From positions 1 through 64,000 of the forward strand of contig NZ_JACHIO010000021.1 in the NCBI RefSeq assembly GCF_014203225.1: a DNA stretch of 64,000 nucleotides, given 5' to 3'. The translations under genes were made by a program, and so were the position numbers. Positions 22,971 through 33,082 of this stretch are shown piece by piece (the first letter of the stretch is position 1; every line of letters begins with the position of its first letter). The notes beneath the pieces are model-generated. The model did not search any database and was not told the DNA's origin. It saw only the letters and a list, made by a program, of their open reading frames with translations. This stretch comes from Granulicella mallensis (GTDB lineage: Bacteria > Acidobacteriota > Terriglobia > Terriglobales > Acidobacteriaceae).

Positions 22971-24416
22971 ATGAGAAAACGTCTTAAATGGTCTTCGATG
23001 GCACTTGCTTTAAGCCTCGTTTCCTCAAGACAGTCTTTCGCGCAAAACGTAGACCACGTGATAGGCGCTCCTTTTACGGCGACAGTATCATCCACGTTCA
23101 CGAAAGATGGAAAGATCACTCAATCGACCATCCAGTTAGCGAGAGCCAGCAATGGGAGCACCTATCGCGCCACGTATCTGGCCAACGGAGAAGTTTCATC
23201 GATTGAAATAGAAGATATCCCGAACAATCGGAGTATCAATATCACGCTACTGGCCAAGTCTCCATTCGATCACGTGTACAGGTTATCCAAACCTATACGT
23301 GGCAAGTTCATGACAGATTCAGTTGAGGCAATCAATCAACAACTGAAGCGGACCGAAAGATTCTGGGTTGAGCAGCCAGATCGTCCGAAGCCGAATGGGC
23401 AAGTACACTACGTCTCCTTAGGTGAAAAGAACAGCGAGGGAATGACACTCTTTGGTTTTCATTCTGAGCGTACTTACACTGACGGAAGAAAATGCATATC
23501 GGAATTCTGGCGATCCGATTTAGGATTTATGCTCAGCTCAAAGACAGTATGTCCGGGCGAAGATAAGCAGGATTCCTTTATCCTAACCAATCTTCGGCGC
23601 GAAGAACCCGACACGAACCTCTTTGAAATCCCTACGAATTCTTCCCCGATGACTGATCAACAGCTCGATGCGAATACAGTCTCTATTATTGAAAATCAGA
23701 CCGGCGTTCGGAAAAGTTCCGCTCTGTTGCCTGGTATTGAAGAAGGGGTTCCATTCCCGTATCAATCGTCAACGTTAGGATGGTTTGAAGTGGTTCAAAA
23801 TCGAAGTTCCAGCAACCTCGTTGCCTTCAATGCCCCCTATCAGTGCCCCAGAGGTGGCCCTCTTTTTCACTACGATGGACTTCTCTTCGGAAATAGTATT
23901 ACCCCGCCAGGAGACGGAATTGTCATTGGCGCGGGCGATCTTTCCAAATGCACAGGCGGAGTAGATGCTGCGATCTTCTCTGATGGCCACGCCGAAGGAG
24001 ATTTACAAGAACTGACTTCTCTTTATGCATGGCGGCGCGGCGCCTATCAGGGGCTGGTTGAATCTATCCGTCACTTGAATGCAATTGCCAGTAAGCAGGA
24101 GTCCGTGGAGTTCGCAGCAAAAGCCCTGCCCGGCGAGTTTCATTCAACTGACATGAAAACGATTCAAACGGAGAGCATCGGCTATAACTTCGTCTCCGGT
24201 ATCGTTGTTAAACGATTGAGCAATTTCAATACAGATCACACTGTTCCGTATCTCACGGTGCCATCGGAGGATGTAGAGCGGATTCCCCGCATCGAAGAGG
24301 TGATGAAGGCCGAGGGCCTCTCTCGCGATGAGGCGTCTGTCGTAATCTTGAGTAGGAGTCTTGAGCGGTGGCGCTCTGTTCTGGAAGGCCACCTGCAACT
24401 ACCTGCCGTGAAGTGA
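22971..24416 (+). CDS. Secreted protein of unknown function, AT-richer than its neighbours
   Basis: A 481-residue protein with a signal peptide (about MRKRLKWSSMALALSLVSSRQSFAQ). I recognise no domain. Regions of note are a short segment with paired cysteines (YQCPRGGP and DLSKCTGG) and a C-terminal 60-residue stretch ending EASVVILSRSLERW. A GGAGGT Shine-Dalgarno lies before the ATG. Codon use is visibly less GC-rich than ddl and ilvA on either side, which may mean horizontal acquisition or weak selection. No partner gene. Confidence 0.7.
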   Translation: MRKRLKWSSMALALSLVSSRQSFAQNVDHVIGAPFTATVSSTFTKDGKITQSTIQLARASNGSTYRATYLANGEVSSIEIEDIPNNRSINITLLAKSPFDHVYRLSKPIRGKFMTDSVEAINQQLKRTERFWVEQPDRPKPNGQVHYVSLGEKNSEGMTLFGFHSERTYTDGRKCISEFWRSDLGFMLSSKTVCPGEDKQDSFILTNLRREEPDTNLFEIPTNSSPMTDQQLDANTVSIIENQTGVRKSSALLPGIEEGVPFPYQSSTLGWFEVVQNRSSSNLVAFNAPYQCPRGGPLFHYDGLLFGNSITPPGDGIVIGAGDLSKCTGGVDAAIFSDGHAEGDLQELTSLYAWRRGAYQGLVESIRHLNAIASKQESVEFAAKALPGEFHSTDMKTIQTESIGYNFVSGIVVKRLSNFNTDHTVPYLTVPSEDVERIPRIEEVMKAEGLSRDEASVVILSRSLERWRSVLEGHLQLPAVK

Positions 24417-24486
24417 TTTGAAGATGTCACGCCTGTGGCCAGCCTCGTGGTGGGAGCAAGTGCGCACAGGGGTACCATAGATAGCA

Positions 24487-25716
24487 ATGCCTTCCACGAC
24501 CCCAGCTCTCACGCTCGCCGATACCCTCGCCGCCCGCGAACGCATCGGCAGTTCGATCTACCTCACGCCCTGCACCCGTTCCGAGATGCTCTCGCGCATT
24601 ACCGGGCAGGAAGTCTTCCTGAAGCTCGAGAACCTGCAGATGACGGGCAGCTTCAAGGAGCGCGGCGCGCTGAACAAGATCGCCACGTTGACCCCGGATC
24701 AGGGCGCGCGCGGAGTCGTCGCCGCCAGCGCCGGCAACCACGCGCAGGGCGTGGCGTATCACGCGACGCGGCGCGGCATTCGTGCCGTCATCGTCATGCC
24801 GATCACCACACCGCTCGTCAAAGTCACCGCCACGCGCGGCTTCGGTGCGGAGGTCGTGCTGCACGGCGCGAACTACGACGAGGCCTGCACAGAGGCTACC
24901 CGGCTGTGCGAAGCCCAGGGCATGACCTTCATCCACCCCTTCGACGACCCCCTCGTCATGGCGGGGCAGGGAACCATCGGGCTCGAACTGTTGGAACAGA
25001 TCGACAATCTTGAAGCGGTAATTGTGCCTATCGGAGGTGGCGGCCTCATCGGCGGTGTCGCCTGCGCGGTCAAAGAACTGAAGCCGGGCGTGCGCGTTAT
25101 CGGCGTGCAGACCTCGCGTCTGCCTTCGATGCAGACAGCCGTCCGCGACCACCATCCCACCACGCTCGATCCCGCGACTACCATCGCTGATGGTATCGCC
25201 GTGCGCCGCGCCGGCGAAGTTACCTTCCCCGTCGTCGACAAATATGTGGATGAGATCGTCACCGTCGACGAGGACGAGATCGCCAGCTCGATCCTGACCC
25301 TGCTCGAACGCGAGAAGACGCTCGCGGAAGGTGCCGGAGCCACCGCGCTGGCCGCTCTGTTGCAGCAGCGCACCTCGCTGCCGAAGGGCATGCGCACGGC
25401 GGTCCTCGTCAGCGGCGGCAATATCGACGTTACCCTGCTGAGCCGCATCATCGAGCGAGGCCTGGTGCAGGACGGCCGTATGATCCGCCTGCGCATCCAC
25501 CTGCTCGACCGCCCCGGCGCCCTCACCGATCTCACGGTGATCATCGCCCGGCACCGCGCCAACATCGTCGATACGCTGTACAACCGCGCCTACTACGGGG
25601 TGAACCTGGGCGATACGACCATCGACATTACGATGGAGACCCGCGGCCGCGAGCAGGTCGAAGAGCTGCTCGCCGCTCTCACCGCCGAAGGCTATCGCCA
25701 CAGCCGCGTCCTGTAA
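24487..25716 (+). CDS. ilvA: Threonine ammonia-lyase (threonine dehydratase) with C-terminal ACT domain
   Basis: A 409-residue PLP enzyme that deaminates threonine to 2-oxobutanoate, the first step to isoleucine. The PLP lysine is in MTGSFKERGALN (about residue 58), the Asn-containing SAGNHAQGVAYHA loop follows, and the phosphate-binding glycine loop is VPIGGGGLIGG. A single ACT-type domain at residues 335-409 (RIHLLDRPGALTDL) is the short form of the family. Isoleucine feedback is possible but not shown by sequence. The name tdcB could be used instead. Confidence 0.9.
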   Translation: MPSTTPALTLADTLAARERIGSSIYLTPCTRSEMLSRITGQEVFLKLENLQMTGSFKERGALNKIATLTPDQGARGVVAASAGNHAQGVAYHATRRGIRAVIVMPITTPLVKVTATRGFGAEVVLHGANYDEACTEATRLCEAQGMTFIHPFDDPLVMAGQGTIGLELLEQIDNLEAVIVPIGGGGLIGGVACAVKELKPGVRVIGVQTSRLPSMQTAVRDHHPTTLDPATTIADGIAVRRAGEVTFPVVDKYVDEIVTVDEDEIASSILTLLEREKTLAEGAGATALAALLQQRTSLPKGMRTAVLVSGGNIDVTLLSRIIERGLVQDGRMIRLRIHLLDRPGALTDLTVIIARHRANIVDTLYNRAYYGVNLGDTTIDITMETRGREQVEELLAALTAEGYRHSRVL

Positions 25717-25933
25717 GTGCGGTTGTGGCAGAAAAGCCGTGCCGGAGGGTTTGGCTTACTTGAGGCTTTTGCGATCTCTTCAGATCAAATTTCCCGCTAA
25801 TAATCGCTCGCCTGTTGGCCAGAGGCATGAGGAGACCTGCGCCGTTACGACAAACACGTGAACGCCACATCGCACTGGAAATTTGAGCGATTAGAAAAAG
25901 TCAGGAATAAAGCGCTAACGAGAGGTGTTAAAG

Positions 25934-26083
25934 ATGGCAACAGATACCGTTAGCAAGAAGACGGATACGCTGCCCTCGGAATCAAATGCAGCTCTCCCCG
26001 CCTGCGTTTCGATTTCAGCCCTCTTCCGGCACAGCGCCGTACGAGGGGCCAAGCACTATGTCTGCGGGCTTATGAGCAAATAG
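25934..26083 (+). CDS. Small hypothetical ORF before the TIGR03118 gene
   Basis: A 49-codon ORF (MATDTVSKKTDTLPSES to GLMSK) preceded by GAGAGGTG. It ends 10 bases before the next start, so it could be an upstream member of that transcript. No motif. Coding status is uncertain; the 217 bases before it hold no other gene. Confidence 0.3.
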   Translation: MATDTVSKKTDTLPSESNAALPACVSISALFRHSAVRGAKHYVCGLMSK

Positions 26084-26093
26084 GAGCTTGTAC

Positions 26094-27266
26094 GTGAAAT
26101 CATTGTCTCGTCTCACTGTTTATACCGCATTATCCTTATCGATTACAGCTACCGCTGCTTTCGGACAGCACTATACCCAGACGAATCTCGTTTCCAATGT
26201 CTCGGGAGTGGCTCCCATTACCGACCCGCAGTTGGTCAATCCCTGGGGACTCTCCCGCGGCTCCAGCGGCGATTGGTGGGTCTCCGATAACCTGACCGGT
26301 TTCAGCACTCTCTACAATGGTGCCGGAACCAAGAACTCTCTCATCGTTACCATTCCCCCTGCAGATCCGAATAACAAGAAGACTCCGATCGGTTCTCCCA
26401 CGGGAACGATCTTCAACGCCAGCCCTACCGATTTCTTATTGCCCGGCGGTTTTGCTGCTGAATTTCTCTTCTGCACCATCGATGGCAGCCTCGTCGCCTG
26501 GAATGCGAATGTAGCCATCGCACCGGGAGCAGTGGCGCCGTCGACCCATGCCATCACCGTAGCGAAAAACACAGACGGAACAAGCTACACGGGCCTGACC
26601 AGTGCCTTTATTGATAACCAGCGCTTCCTCTATGCGGCTAACTTTGGCAAAGGCCGTGTGGATGTTTATGACAACGCGTTTCATCGTGTGGAGCTGCGGG
26701 GAGAAAGAAATGCTTTCCGAGACGAGCTGCTGCCCCGTAATTTTGTGCCCTTCAACGTACAGGCAATCGGCAACGATATCGTCGTAACCTATGTCCTTCA
26801 TGAAGAGGGAAAACAGGTTGAAACTGATGGTCCAGGCCTTGGCCGTGTGGATATCTACACTTCAGAAGGCGTATTGCTGCAACGCCTGGAGAGTGGAGAT
26901 TTTATGAACGCTCCCTGGGGTGTGGCTCTTGCTCCGCTCGATTTCGGGCGCTTCAGCCATGACTTGCTGGTTGCGCAATTTGCCGGCGGCGGCACAACCG
27001 AAAACAGCGGCGTCATTGCGGCTTTCGATCTTGTCACCGGAAGGTTCGATGGATTGTTGCAGGATGCCAAGGGCAAGACGCTGGCCATTCCAGGCATCTG
27101 GGCCATCAGCCCCGGCAATGTGGCTCCAGCGAACAGCGATCCTGCGGCTTCACCCGCAGCCGAGCTGTACTTCACTGCTGTTCCAACGAACGGCGGAGCC
27201 CCGGGTGGATTGTTCGGCTATCTGACGGCGATTTCATCAGAGCTTGTAGAAGGCGGCGGACAGTAA
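26094..27266 (+). CDS. Secreted TIGR03118 family protein
   Basis: A 390-residue exported protein. It has a signal peptide (MKSLSRLTVYTALSLSITATAAFG), then the TIGR03118 signature region: YTQTNLVSNVSGVAP, TDPQLVNPWGLSRG and WVSDNLTGFSTLYNG. The fold is probably a beta-propeller. Function is unknown. I start at GTG 26094 because AGGAG (26082-26086) is 7 nt upstream; TTG 26088 is too close to it. A strong terminator hairpin follows at 27302-27329. Confidence 0.85.
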   Translation: MKSLSRLTVYTALSLSITATAAFGQHYTQTNLVSNVSGVAPITDPQLVNPWGLSRGSSGDWWVSDNLTGFSTLYNGAGTKNSLIVTIPPADPNNKKTPIGSPTGTIFNASPTDFLLPGGFAAEFLFCTIDGSLVAWNANVAIAPGAVAPSTHAITVAKNTDGTSYTGLTSAFIDNQRFLYAANFGKGRVDVYDNAFHRVELRGERNAFRDELLPRNFVPFNVQAIGNDIVVTYVLHEEGKQVETDGPGLGRVDIYTSEGVLLQRLESGDFMNAPWGVALAPLDFGRFSHDLLVAQFAGGGTTENSGVIAAFDLVTGRFDGLLQDAKGKTLAIPGIWAISPGNVAPANSDPAASPAAELYFTAVPTNGGAPGGLFGYLTAISSELVEGGGQ

Positions 27267-27301
27267 AAATAGCAGCACATCTGTAGTGCTTTCTTAGCTG
27301 G

Positions 27302-27330
27302 AATGCCGCGAATGCTTATTCGCGGCATTT
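27302..27330. terminator. Intrinsic terminator-like hairpin after the TIGR03118 gene
   Basis: AATGCCGCGAAT-GCTT-ATTCGCGGCATT is a perfect 12-bp stem with a 4-nt loop, ending in TT. It lies 36 bases after the stop. The rest of the gene-free region 27267-27794 holds no ORF I would call; it should contain the promoter of the TonB receptor. Confidence 0.7.
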
Positions 27331-27794
27331 CAGTTAGAAGTTCGGAGATGATCCGAGGCTTTCAGAATCCAGTGAAAGCAATCTGGTGGTTGCCTCCCAT
27401 CGTGTGGTGGAGAAGTTGGTTTTGAACTTCTTTTTCATCGGCTTGTAGTCTTCTATCTCCGGCCGACGGCCGACATCGTGGAGTTGAAATCAGCAGTGCG
27501 GCGCCGCACGGAACGGCTGGCGAGATCGCAAATAGCTGTCTTACCAGATACAAGCCTCAAAGACAGAGGGCCTGCCTACGATGTCCCTGGAAAAACCGCA
27601 ATTTATCCTTATATTTCGCATTTTATCTCCTCCGCATGTCTGTCCGATTTCTATCCTGCTTGACAGGTCTTTGCTGGCCTCTCTACTATTTGCTCCGAAC
27701 AGAATTCAGGTTGTTGGCACGTTGAAGCGAAGCCATTGAGATTCACGATTCGCCTTTCATTGTTGTTTTTGACAGCCCATTTGGAGGAAAACCT

Positions 27795-30700
27795 ATGGAC
27801 GCGAATCGCATACGGCTGGGTCATCGCTGTGTTGAAAGAATGTCAGGCAAGGACCAGTTTCAGACCGCAGGTACGATGCGTGGCCATTGGTTGGTGGCTC
27901 TTTTTGCAGCAGCGATGCTCCTGTTCACCGCTACAGGCAAGGCTCAGATCGCCGGTACAGCCAGCATCCAGGGCACGGTAACGGACCCCAGCGGCGCTGT
28001 GATCCCCAACGCTCCCGTGACCGTTGTCGATGCCGCGACGCAGGTGAAGCACACCACGCTCAGCGGCCAGAACGGGCTCTACAGCTTTCCCAATATCAAT
28101 ATCGGCACCTATAACCTGACCGTCACCGCGCCGGGTTTCAAGACCTACAGCCAGCACAATATCGTGCTGGAAGTCGGCAGCAGCATCGGCATCAATGTAA
28201 CGATGCCGGTTGGCGAAGCCAGCCAGCAGGTCGAGGTTCAGGCCGACGGTATCGCCCTGCAGACGGAAGACTCCTCGTTCAAGCAGACCGTAGACCAGAA
28301 GACCCTCACAGAACTGCCGCTCAACGGCCGTCAGGTAACGTCACTGATCGGACTCTCCGGAGCCTCTGTTCCGGGCAACGCTCTGACCCAGGGAAATAAG
28401 GGCTTCTTCAGCTCAGTCTCGCCGAACATCGCAGGCGGACAGGGCAATCAAACCGACTACCGCTTGGACGGCGGCGATAACAACGACTACGAGTCCAACA
28501 CCAGCTTTGCCTTCCCCTTCCCGGATGCCGTCTCGCAGTTCAGCGTTGAGACCACGGCGCTCGGCGCGCAGAGCGGCCTGCACCCCGCCGGCCTCGTCAA
28601 CGTAGTTACTCGCTCCGGTTCGAACCAGTGGCATGGAACGGCCTTCGAATTTATTCGCAACAACTTTATCGACGCGAACAGCTTCTTCTCCGCCACCAAG
28701 GATTCGCTGCATCAGAACCAGTTTGGCGGCACTGTGGGTGGGAAGGTTATCAAAGGCAAGTTGTTCTTCTTTGCCGGCTACCAGCGTTTGAACTTCTCGC
28801 AGTCCAGCGCAACCAATACCGCGTTCGTCCCCACGGCAGCTAACCTGGCGGGTGATTTCTCCTACACGAACTCCAGTGCCTGCGTAACCAGCATCAAGGC
28901 AGGCCAGCAGATCCAGCTCTTCAATCCCATCACTGGCGCTCTGCTTCAGAACGATCACATCAGCCCGATCAGTGTTGCGAACCCCGCTGGATTCTCTCCT
29001 GCGGCCCTGGCCCTGGAGAAGTATCTCCCTGCAACCTCCGATCCTTGCGGCAAGGTGAACTATTCGATCCCCTTTCTGCAGACGGAGAACCAGTTCATTA
29101 CCCGCATCGATTCGACTCTTTCCCCGAAGCACAGTCTCTATGGCCGCTACTTCATTGACGGCTACAACACTCCCGCATTCTTTTCCCCCACCAATATCCT
29201 GCTGACCGCTAACCCCGGTAACACCGAGCGTGCACAGACTCTCACCATCGGTGAGACCTGGGTCGTCAGTCCCAAGCTCGTGAATACGGTTCACGTGACA
29301 GGAACCCGGAGATCGAACGAGCGCGGTCCGGCTGCGCAGGGAATTAACGCTACAAACCTGGGCGTCGATGTCTTTCAGGAGGTTCCGATCGGTCTGCGTG
29401 TGCAGGGTGGCAAGTTCCTCACCTATTGCAGCACCTGCGCCACCGGCATCTTCAACGTCAACGCCTTCTCTGTAGCTGACGACGTCAACATGGTGCTCGG
29501 TAAGAACCAGCTCGTCTTCGGTGGCGAGTTCGTTCGCGCCCAGCTCAACGTCAACAATGCATTTACGTCGAACGGCACCTTCAACTTCACCGGCATCTTC
29601 AGCCAGAAGGGTCCGGGGCAGAATCTTAAATTCACCCCTCCCGCCGGTGACAGCACGGATGTAGCGGGCACCGATGCCAACCTCGACTTCCTGACCGGTG
29701 CGATGCCCAGCTTCGCCCAGAGCAAGCCGCAGCAGAACGCATTGCGCGCCCCGATCCCCAGCCTCTACATTCAGGACACCTATCACGCGACTCCCAAGAT
29801 GGTGATCTCTGCCGGCCTGCGCTGGGGACCGGAATATGTGCCCACCGATTACTTCGGTCGCGGCTCTACCTTCGATATGGCCTCGTTCCTGGCCAACAAA
29901 CACAGCACCGTATTTCCCAATGCTCCCGCCGGGAGCTTCTTCTACGGCGATCCGGGCGTGCCGAAGAACTTTACCCAGAACTCTCTCAACCAGTTCTCGC
30001 CGCGATTCGGCATCACCTACGATCCCATCGGAGATGGCAAGACCGTATTCCGCGCCGGTTCGTCGCTGGTCTATGACGAGACCAATCTGTTCAACGCCTC
30101 CGAAGTGCTGGCCAACCCGCCCTTCGCCACCCAGGTCACCAACAGTGCGACGGCGACTGGACCCATCAGCTTCGATAGCCCCTGGTCGGGCGGAACAAGC
30201 CCCGGCAATCCTTTCCCGATGCCGTTTACGCCGCCCTCTTCCACCACGTTCAGCAACCAGAGCCAGTACATCGTGTACCCGAAGCACTTCCAGTCGCCTT
30301 ACGTGCTTCAGTACACGGCCAGCCTGCAGCACGAGCTGCCGCGTGGATGGCAGTTCCAGCTCGACTACATCGGCAACAAAACCACGCATGCAGCCTATGG
30401 CTATCCTCTGAACCCGGCTGTCTATATCCCCGGTGTTTCAACTGGTGCAGGCTCGTGCGCTCCTCTGCCTACTGCGCCTGCTCCCGGTACCGCATGCTCC
30501 ACCACGGGCAATCAGGCCAGCCGTTTTCTCCTCACGTTGGATAACCCCAGCCAGGGTGTGAAGTATCTGGGCGGCGGTGCAGGCACCGTGCTCATGGTTC
30601 CGGGAGCCACGGCCCACTACAACGCTCTGGTGGCTACGATCCAGCATCGTGCTTCCGCCAGCTTCGTCTTCCTCGCGAACTACACCTGGTCTCATTGCCT

Positions 30701-31352
30701 CGACATCCAGGACAACCCGGGAGCCTTCAACAGCACGGCTGTAGAGGATCCGAACAACATTCGCCGCGACATGGCGAACTGCGGATTCGATCGCCGCCAC
30801 ATCATCAACAGCTCCCTGGTAGCCGAAAGCCACTTCGGTCTTTCGGGCTGGCAGGGCTATGCCATCAATCACTGGGAGCTCGCACCGCTGCTCCGTATCA
30901 CCAGCGGCGCGCCCTTCAACGTCACCTCGGGCAATGACAACTCCCTCACCGATATCGGCAACGACCGTCCCAACCTGGTCTCCGTTACGCCCTACACCAA
31001 AACCAAGACGCAGCAGGTTGAGGGCACAAACTCCCTCTTCATCTCGCCCGCTGCTTTTACACAGAATGCGATCGGCACCTATGGAAATCTTGGACGCAAC
31101 GCCTTCTTCGGTCCCAGGCTCTTCCAACTGGATGCGACCCTGAGCCGCGCCTTCCCGCTGCACGACCGGCTGGCGATGGTTCTGCGTCTTGAGAGCTTCA
31201 ATGTGCTGAATCATCCGAACTTCAACAACCCCACCAGTACCAGCCTGCTCTCGTCTACCTTCGGACAGATTACTCAGTCCCAGGGAAACAACACGACCAC
31301 AGGTCCAGGCGCTCCCAGAATCTTCCAGGGCGCGGTCAAGCTCACCTTCTAA
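27795..31352 (+). CDS. TonB-dependent receptor, Oar-like, with N-terminal carboxypeptidase-regulatory domain
   Basis: A 1185-residue outer-membrane protein. A long N-terminal signal region (hydrophobic HWLVALFAAAMLLFTATGKAQ, residues 30-50) precedes a Cna-B/carboxypeptidase-regulatory-like domain (ASIQGTVTDPSGAVIPNAPVTV). A plug region follows (QKTLTELPLNGRQVTSLIGLS), then a large beta-barrel ending in aromatic VKLTF. This layout is the common acidobacterial OmpA/Oar-type transporter. Substrate probably a glycan or its breakdown products, since GH28 and an esterase follow. The start is supported by GGAGG, 9 nt upstream. Confidence 0.9.
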   Translation: MDANRIRLGHRCVERMSGKDQFQTAGTMRGHWLVALFAAAMLLFTATGKAQIAGTASIQGTVTDPSGAVIPNAPVTVVDAATQVKHTTLSGQNGLYSFPNINIGTYNLTVTAPGFKTYSQHNIVLEVGSSIGINVTMPVGEASQQVEVQADGIALQTEDSSFKQTVDQKTLTELPLNGRQVTSLIGLSGASVPGNALTQGNKGFFSSVSPNIAGGQGNQTDYRLDGGDNNDYESNTSFAFPFPDAVSQFSVETTALGAQSGLHPAGLVNVVTRSGSNQWHGTAFEFIRNNFIDANSFFSATKDSLHQNQFGGTVGGKVIKGKLFFFAGYQRLNFSQSSATNTAFVPTAANLAGDFSYTNSSACVTSIKAGQQIQLFNPITGALLQNDHISPISVANPAGFSPAALALEKYLPATSDPCGKVNYSIPFLQTENQFITRIDSTLSPKHSLYGRYFIDGYNTPAFFSPTNILLTANPGNTERAQTLTIGETWVVSPKLVNTVHVTGTRRSNERGPAAQGINATNLGVDVFQEVPIGLRVQGGKFLTYCSTCATGIFNVNAFSVADDVNMVLGKNQLVFGGEFVRAQLNVNNAFTSNGTFNFTGIFSQKGPGQNLKFTPPAGDSTDVAGTDANLDFLTGAMPSFAQSKPQQNALRAPIPSLYIQDTYHATPKMVISAGLRWGPEYVPTDYFGRGSTFDMASFLANKHSTVFPNAPAGSFFYGDPGVPKNFTQNSLNQFSPRFGITYDPIGDGKTVFRAGSSLVYDETNLFNASEVLANPPFATQVTNSATATGPISFDSPWSGGTSPGNPFPMPFTPPSSTTFSNQSQYIVYPKHFQSPYVLQYTASLQHELPRGWQFQLDYIGNKTTHAAYGYPLNPAVYIPGVSTGAGSCAPLPTAPAPGTACSTTGNQASRFLLTLDNPSQGVKYLGGGAGTVLMVPGATAHYNALVATIQHRASASFVFLANYTWSHCLDIQDNPGAFNSTAVEDPNNIRRDMANCGFDRRHIINSSLVAESHFGLSGWQGYAINHWELAPLLRITSGAPFNVTSGNDNSLTDIGNDRPNLVSVTPYTKTKTQQVEGTNSLFISPAAFTQNAIGTYGNLGRNAFFGPRLFQLDATLSRAFPLHDRLAMVLRLESFNVLNHPNFNNPTSTSLLSSTFGQITQSQGNNTTTGPGAPRIFQGAVKLTF

Positions 31353-31405
31353 GTCGAGTAGTTTCCGCGCAGTAAGAACAAGAACGGAACAAGGAAAGAG
31401 CAACT

Positions 31406-32833
31406 ATGAATCATCCTGAGTGGGCGCGACGTACCTTCCTGAAGAGAGCCGGGCAAGGCCTGGCCTCTCTGCCCCTGTTATCGACTCTGCCCGTACTTCT
31501 TGAAGCGCAGACACCGGCGAAGTCTTCCGCCGAGAGCCATGCCAAGCTCCATGCTGAGCCTGCTACGCCCAAGCCTGTCGTCAAGCTGAACGTGCGTGAC
31601 TTCGGCGCTGTAGGCGATGGCAAGACCAAGGACACTCTGGCTCTGCAGCAGGCGCTGGACCGCTGCAGCTTGCTGGGCGGCGGCGAGGTCTTCGTCCCTG
31701 CGGGCGAGTATCTGAGTGGCGCACTTGTGCTGCGCTCCAATACATTGCTGCGGCTCGATGGCGATGCCTCTCTCCTCGGTTCGCCGGACGTGGCCGACTA
31801 TCCGCTGACGCAGGTTCGCTGGGAAGGTCGCTGGATCAAGGGTTCCATCGGCTTCATCTCCGCGATGGATGCCGAGAACATCGGCATCGTTGGAAAAGGC
31901 AAGATCATCGGCAACACCGCCATCAAAGGCCGTGTCGATCGCGCAACCCAATTCCGCAATCCCGCGCTGTTGGAGTTTGTTAGCTGCAAGAACGTGCGCG
32001 TGGAAGACTGCTTCACCAGCCAGAACGACATGTGGTCGATCCACCCAACCTACTGCGAGAACATCACCTTCAAGAACGTGACGGTTCATAGCGGAGCGGA
32101 TGGGATCGACGTCGACTCCTGCAAGCATGTCGTGATCGATGGCTGCGATTTCGACACCCATGACGACTGCATCTCGCTCAAGTCAGGCCGCGGTGAAGAG
32201 GGCTACACCATCCTTCGCCCGACCGAGGATGTGCAGATCTCCAACTGCACGTTCATGGATCACTTCTGGGCCTGCATCGGCATCGGCAGCGAGACCTCCG
32301 GCGGCATTCGCAACGTCCGTGTTGACCACTGCAAGTGTCTCGGCGCGCGGACCTTCGCGATCTACATCAAGAGCCGCCCGGGCCGTGGCGCGTTCATCGA
32401 AGATATCTCGATGAACGACCTTGAAGTTTCCGGCGCGAAGCAGGGGTTCCTGCGCTTCAACATTCTGGACAGCGGCAAGCAGGACGAGTTCCCAGTTCCC
32501 GGCGAAGAGGGCATTCCGACGATTCGGAACTTCCATTTCAGCAATATTCGCGTGACGGACATGCCGGTGCTGGTCGATGGCGTCGGAATCCATCCGAGCA
32601 AGCCGCTCGAAGGCTTCTCGCTGACGAATGTAACGGGCACGTGCGGCAAGGGAATTTCTCTGGCGAATATCAAGCACGCGGTAGTGCGCGATATCAAAGT
32701 AACTGGATTTACCGGACCTCTGCTTAGCACCCACAACGTAACGGGAACCGGACTCAATGGTGCGGCTACTCTCGATGCCGCAAAAGTTCCCGAGCCCGTT
32801 CCAGTACCGGCACAGCCTTACATGCTGCACTAA
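31406..32833 (+). CDS. Glycoside hydrolase family 28 protein (polygalacturonase / rhamnogalacturonan hydrolase-like)
   Basis: A 475-residue exported enzyme with a twin-arginine signal (RRTFLKRAGQGLASLPLLS). The body is a right-handed beta-helix pectinase. NVRDFGAVGDGKTKDTLALQQAL is the typical N-terminal motif. Catalytic-site segments are ADGIDVDSCKHV and DTHDDCISLKSGRG (paired Asp residues) and CIGIGSETSGGIRN, nearer to plant-type rhamnogalacturonan/exo enzymes than to endo-polygalacturonases with GHG. It is 53 bases behind the TonB receptor and probably in its transcript. Confidence 0.88.
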   Translation: MNHPEWARRTFLKRAGQGLASLPLLSTLPVLLEAQTPAKSSAESHAKLHAEPATPKPVVKLNVRDFGAVGDGKTKDTLALQQALDRCSLLGGGEVFVPAGEYLSGALVLRSNTLLRLDGDASLLGSPDVADYPLTQVRWEGRWIKGSIGFISAMDAENIGIVGKGKIIGNTAIKGRVDRATQFRNPALLEFVSCKNVRVEDCFTSQNDMWSIHPTYCENITFKNVTVHSGADGIDVDSCKHVVIDGCDFDTHDDCISLKSGRGEEGYTILRPTEDVQISNCTFMDHFWACIGIGSETSGGIRNVRVDHCKCLGARTFAIYIKSRPGRGAFIEDISMNDLEVSGAKQGFLRFNILDSGKQDEFPVPGEEGIPTIRNFHFSNIRVTDMPVLVDGVGIHPSKPLEGFSLTNVTGTCGKGISLANIKHAVVRDIKVTGFTGPLLSTHNVTGTGLNGAATLDAAKVPEPVPVPAQPYMLH

Positions 32834-32836
32834 GCC

Positions 32837-33026
32837 TTTGCCGTTGTCTTTGCTTTTCTTGTTGTCATTCCGAGCGTAGCGAGGAACCTGCTTCCTCCCG
32901 TTTTTAACGATGCCACCGCCGGCTGTATCTTCCGAACTACCTCCCGTCCTTCTCGTCGATACGACCGAAGAACGGGAGACAGCAGAGTCCCTTCGGAAAT
33001 GACAACAAGAAAAGCAAAGACAAAAG
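32837..33026. repeat. Inverted repeat, family B
   Basis: A perfect 26-bp arm pair at the ends (left TTGTCTTTGCTTTTCTTG..., right its complement AAGAAAAGCAAAGACAA), then GTCATTCCGAG and GAACCTGCTTCCTCCCG. The inner right arm is partly degraded (GAACGGGAGACAGCAGAG). It lies between the GH28 and esterase genes. Confidence 0.8.
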
Positions 33027-33082
33027 ACTTCCTCAGGCCAAGCATCACACTGCTTTAAAACCTCTCAAGCATAGGTGAAGTG

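Noticed and set aside
24427-25701. 424-residue minus-strand ORF
   Set aside because: Antisense to the threonine dehydratase gene.
28413-30389. 658-residue minus-strand ORF
   Set aside because: Antisense shadow of the TonB receptor; caused by the GC-rich codon pattern.
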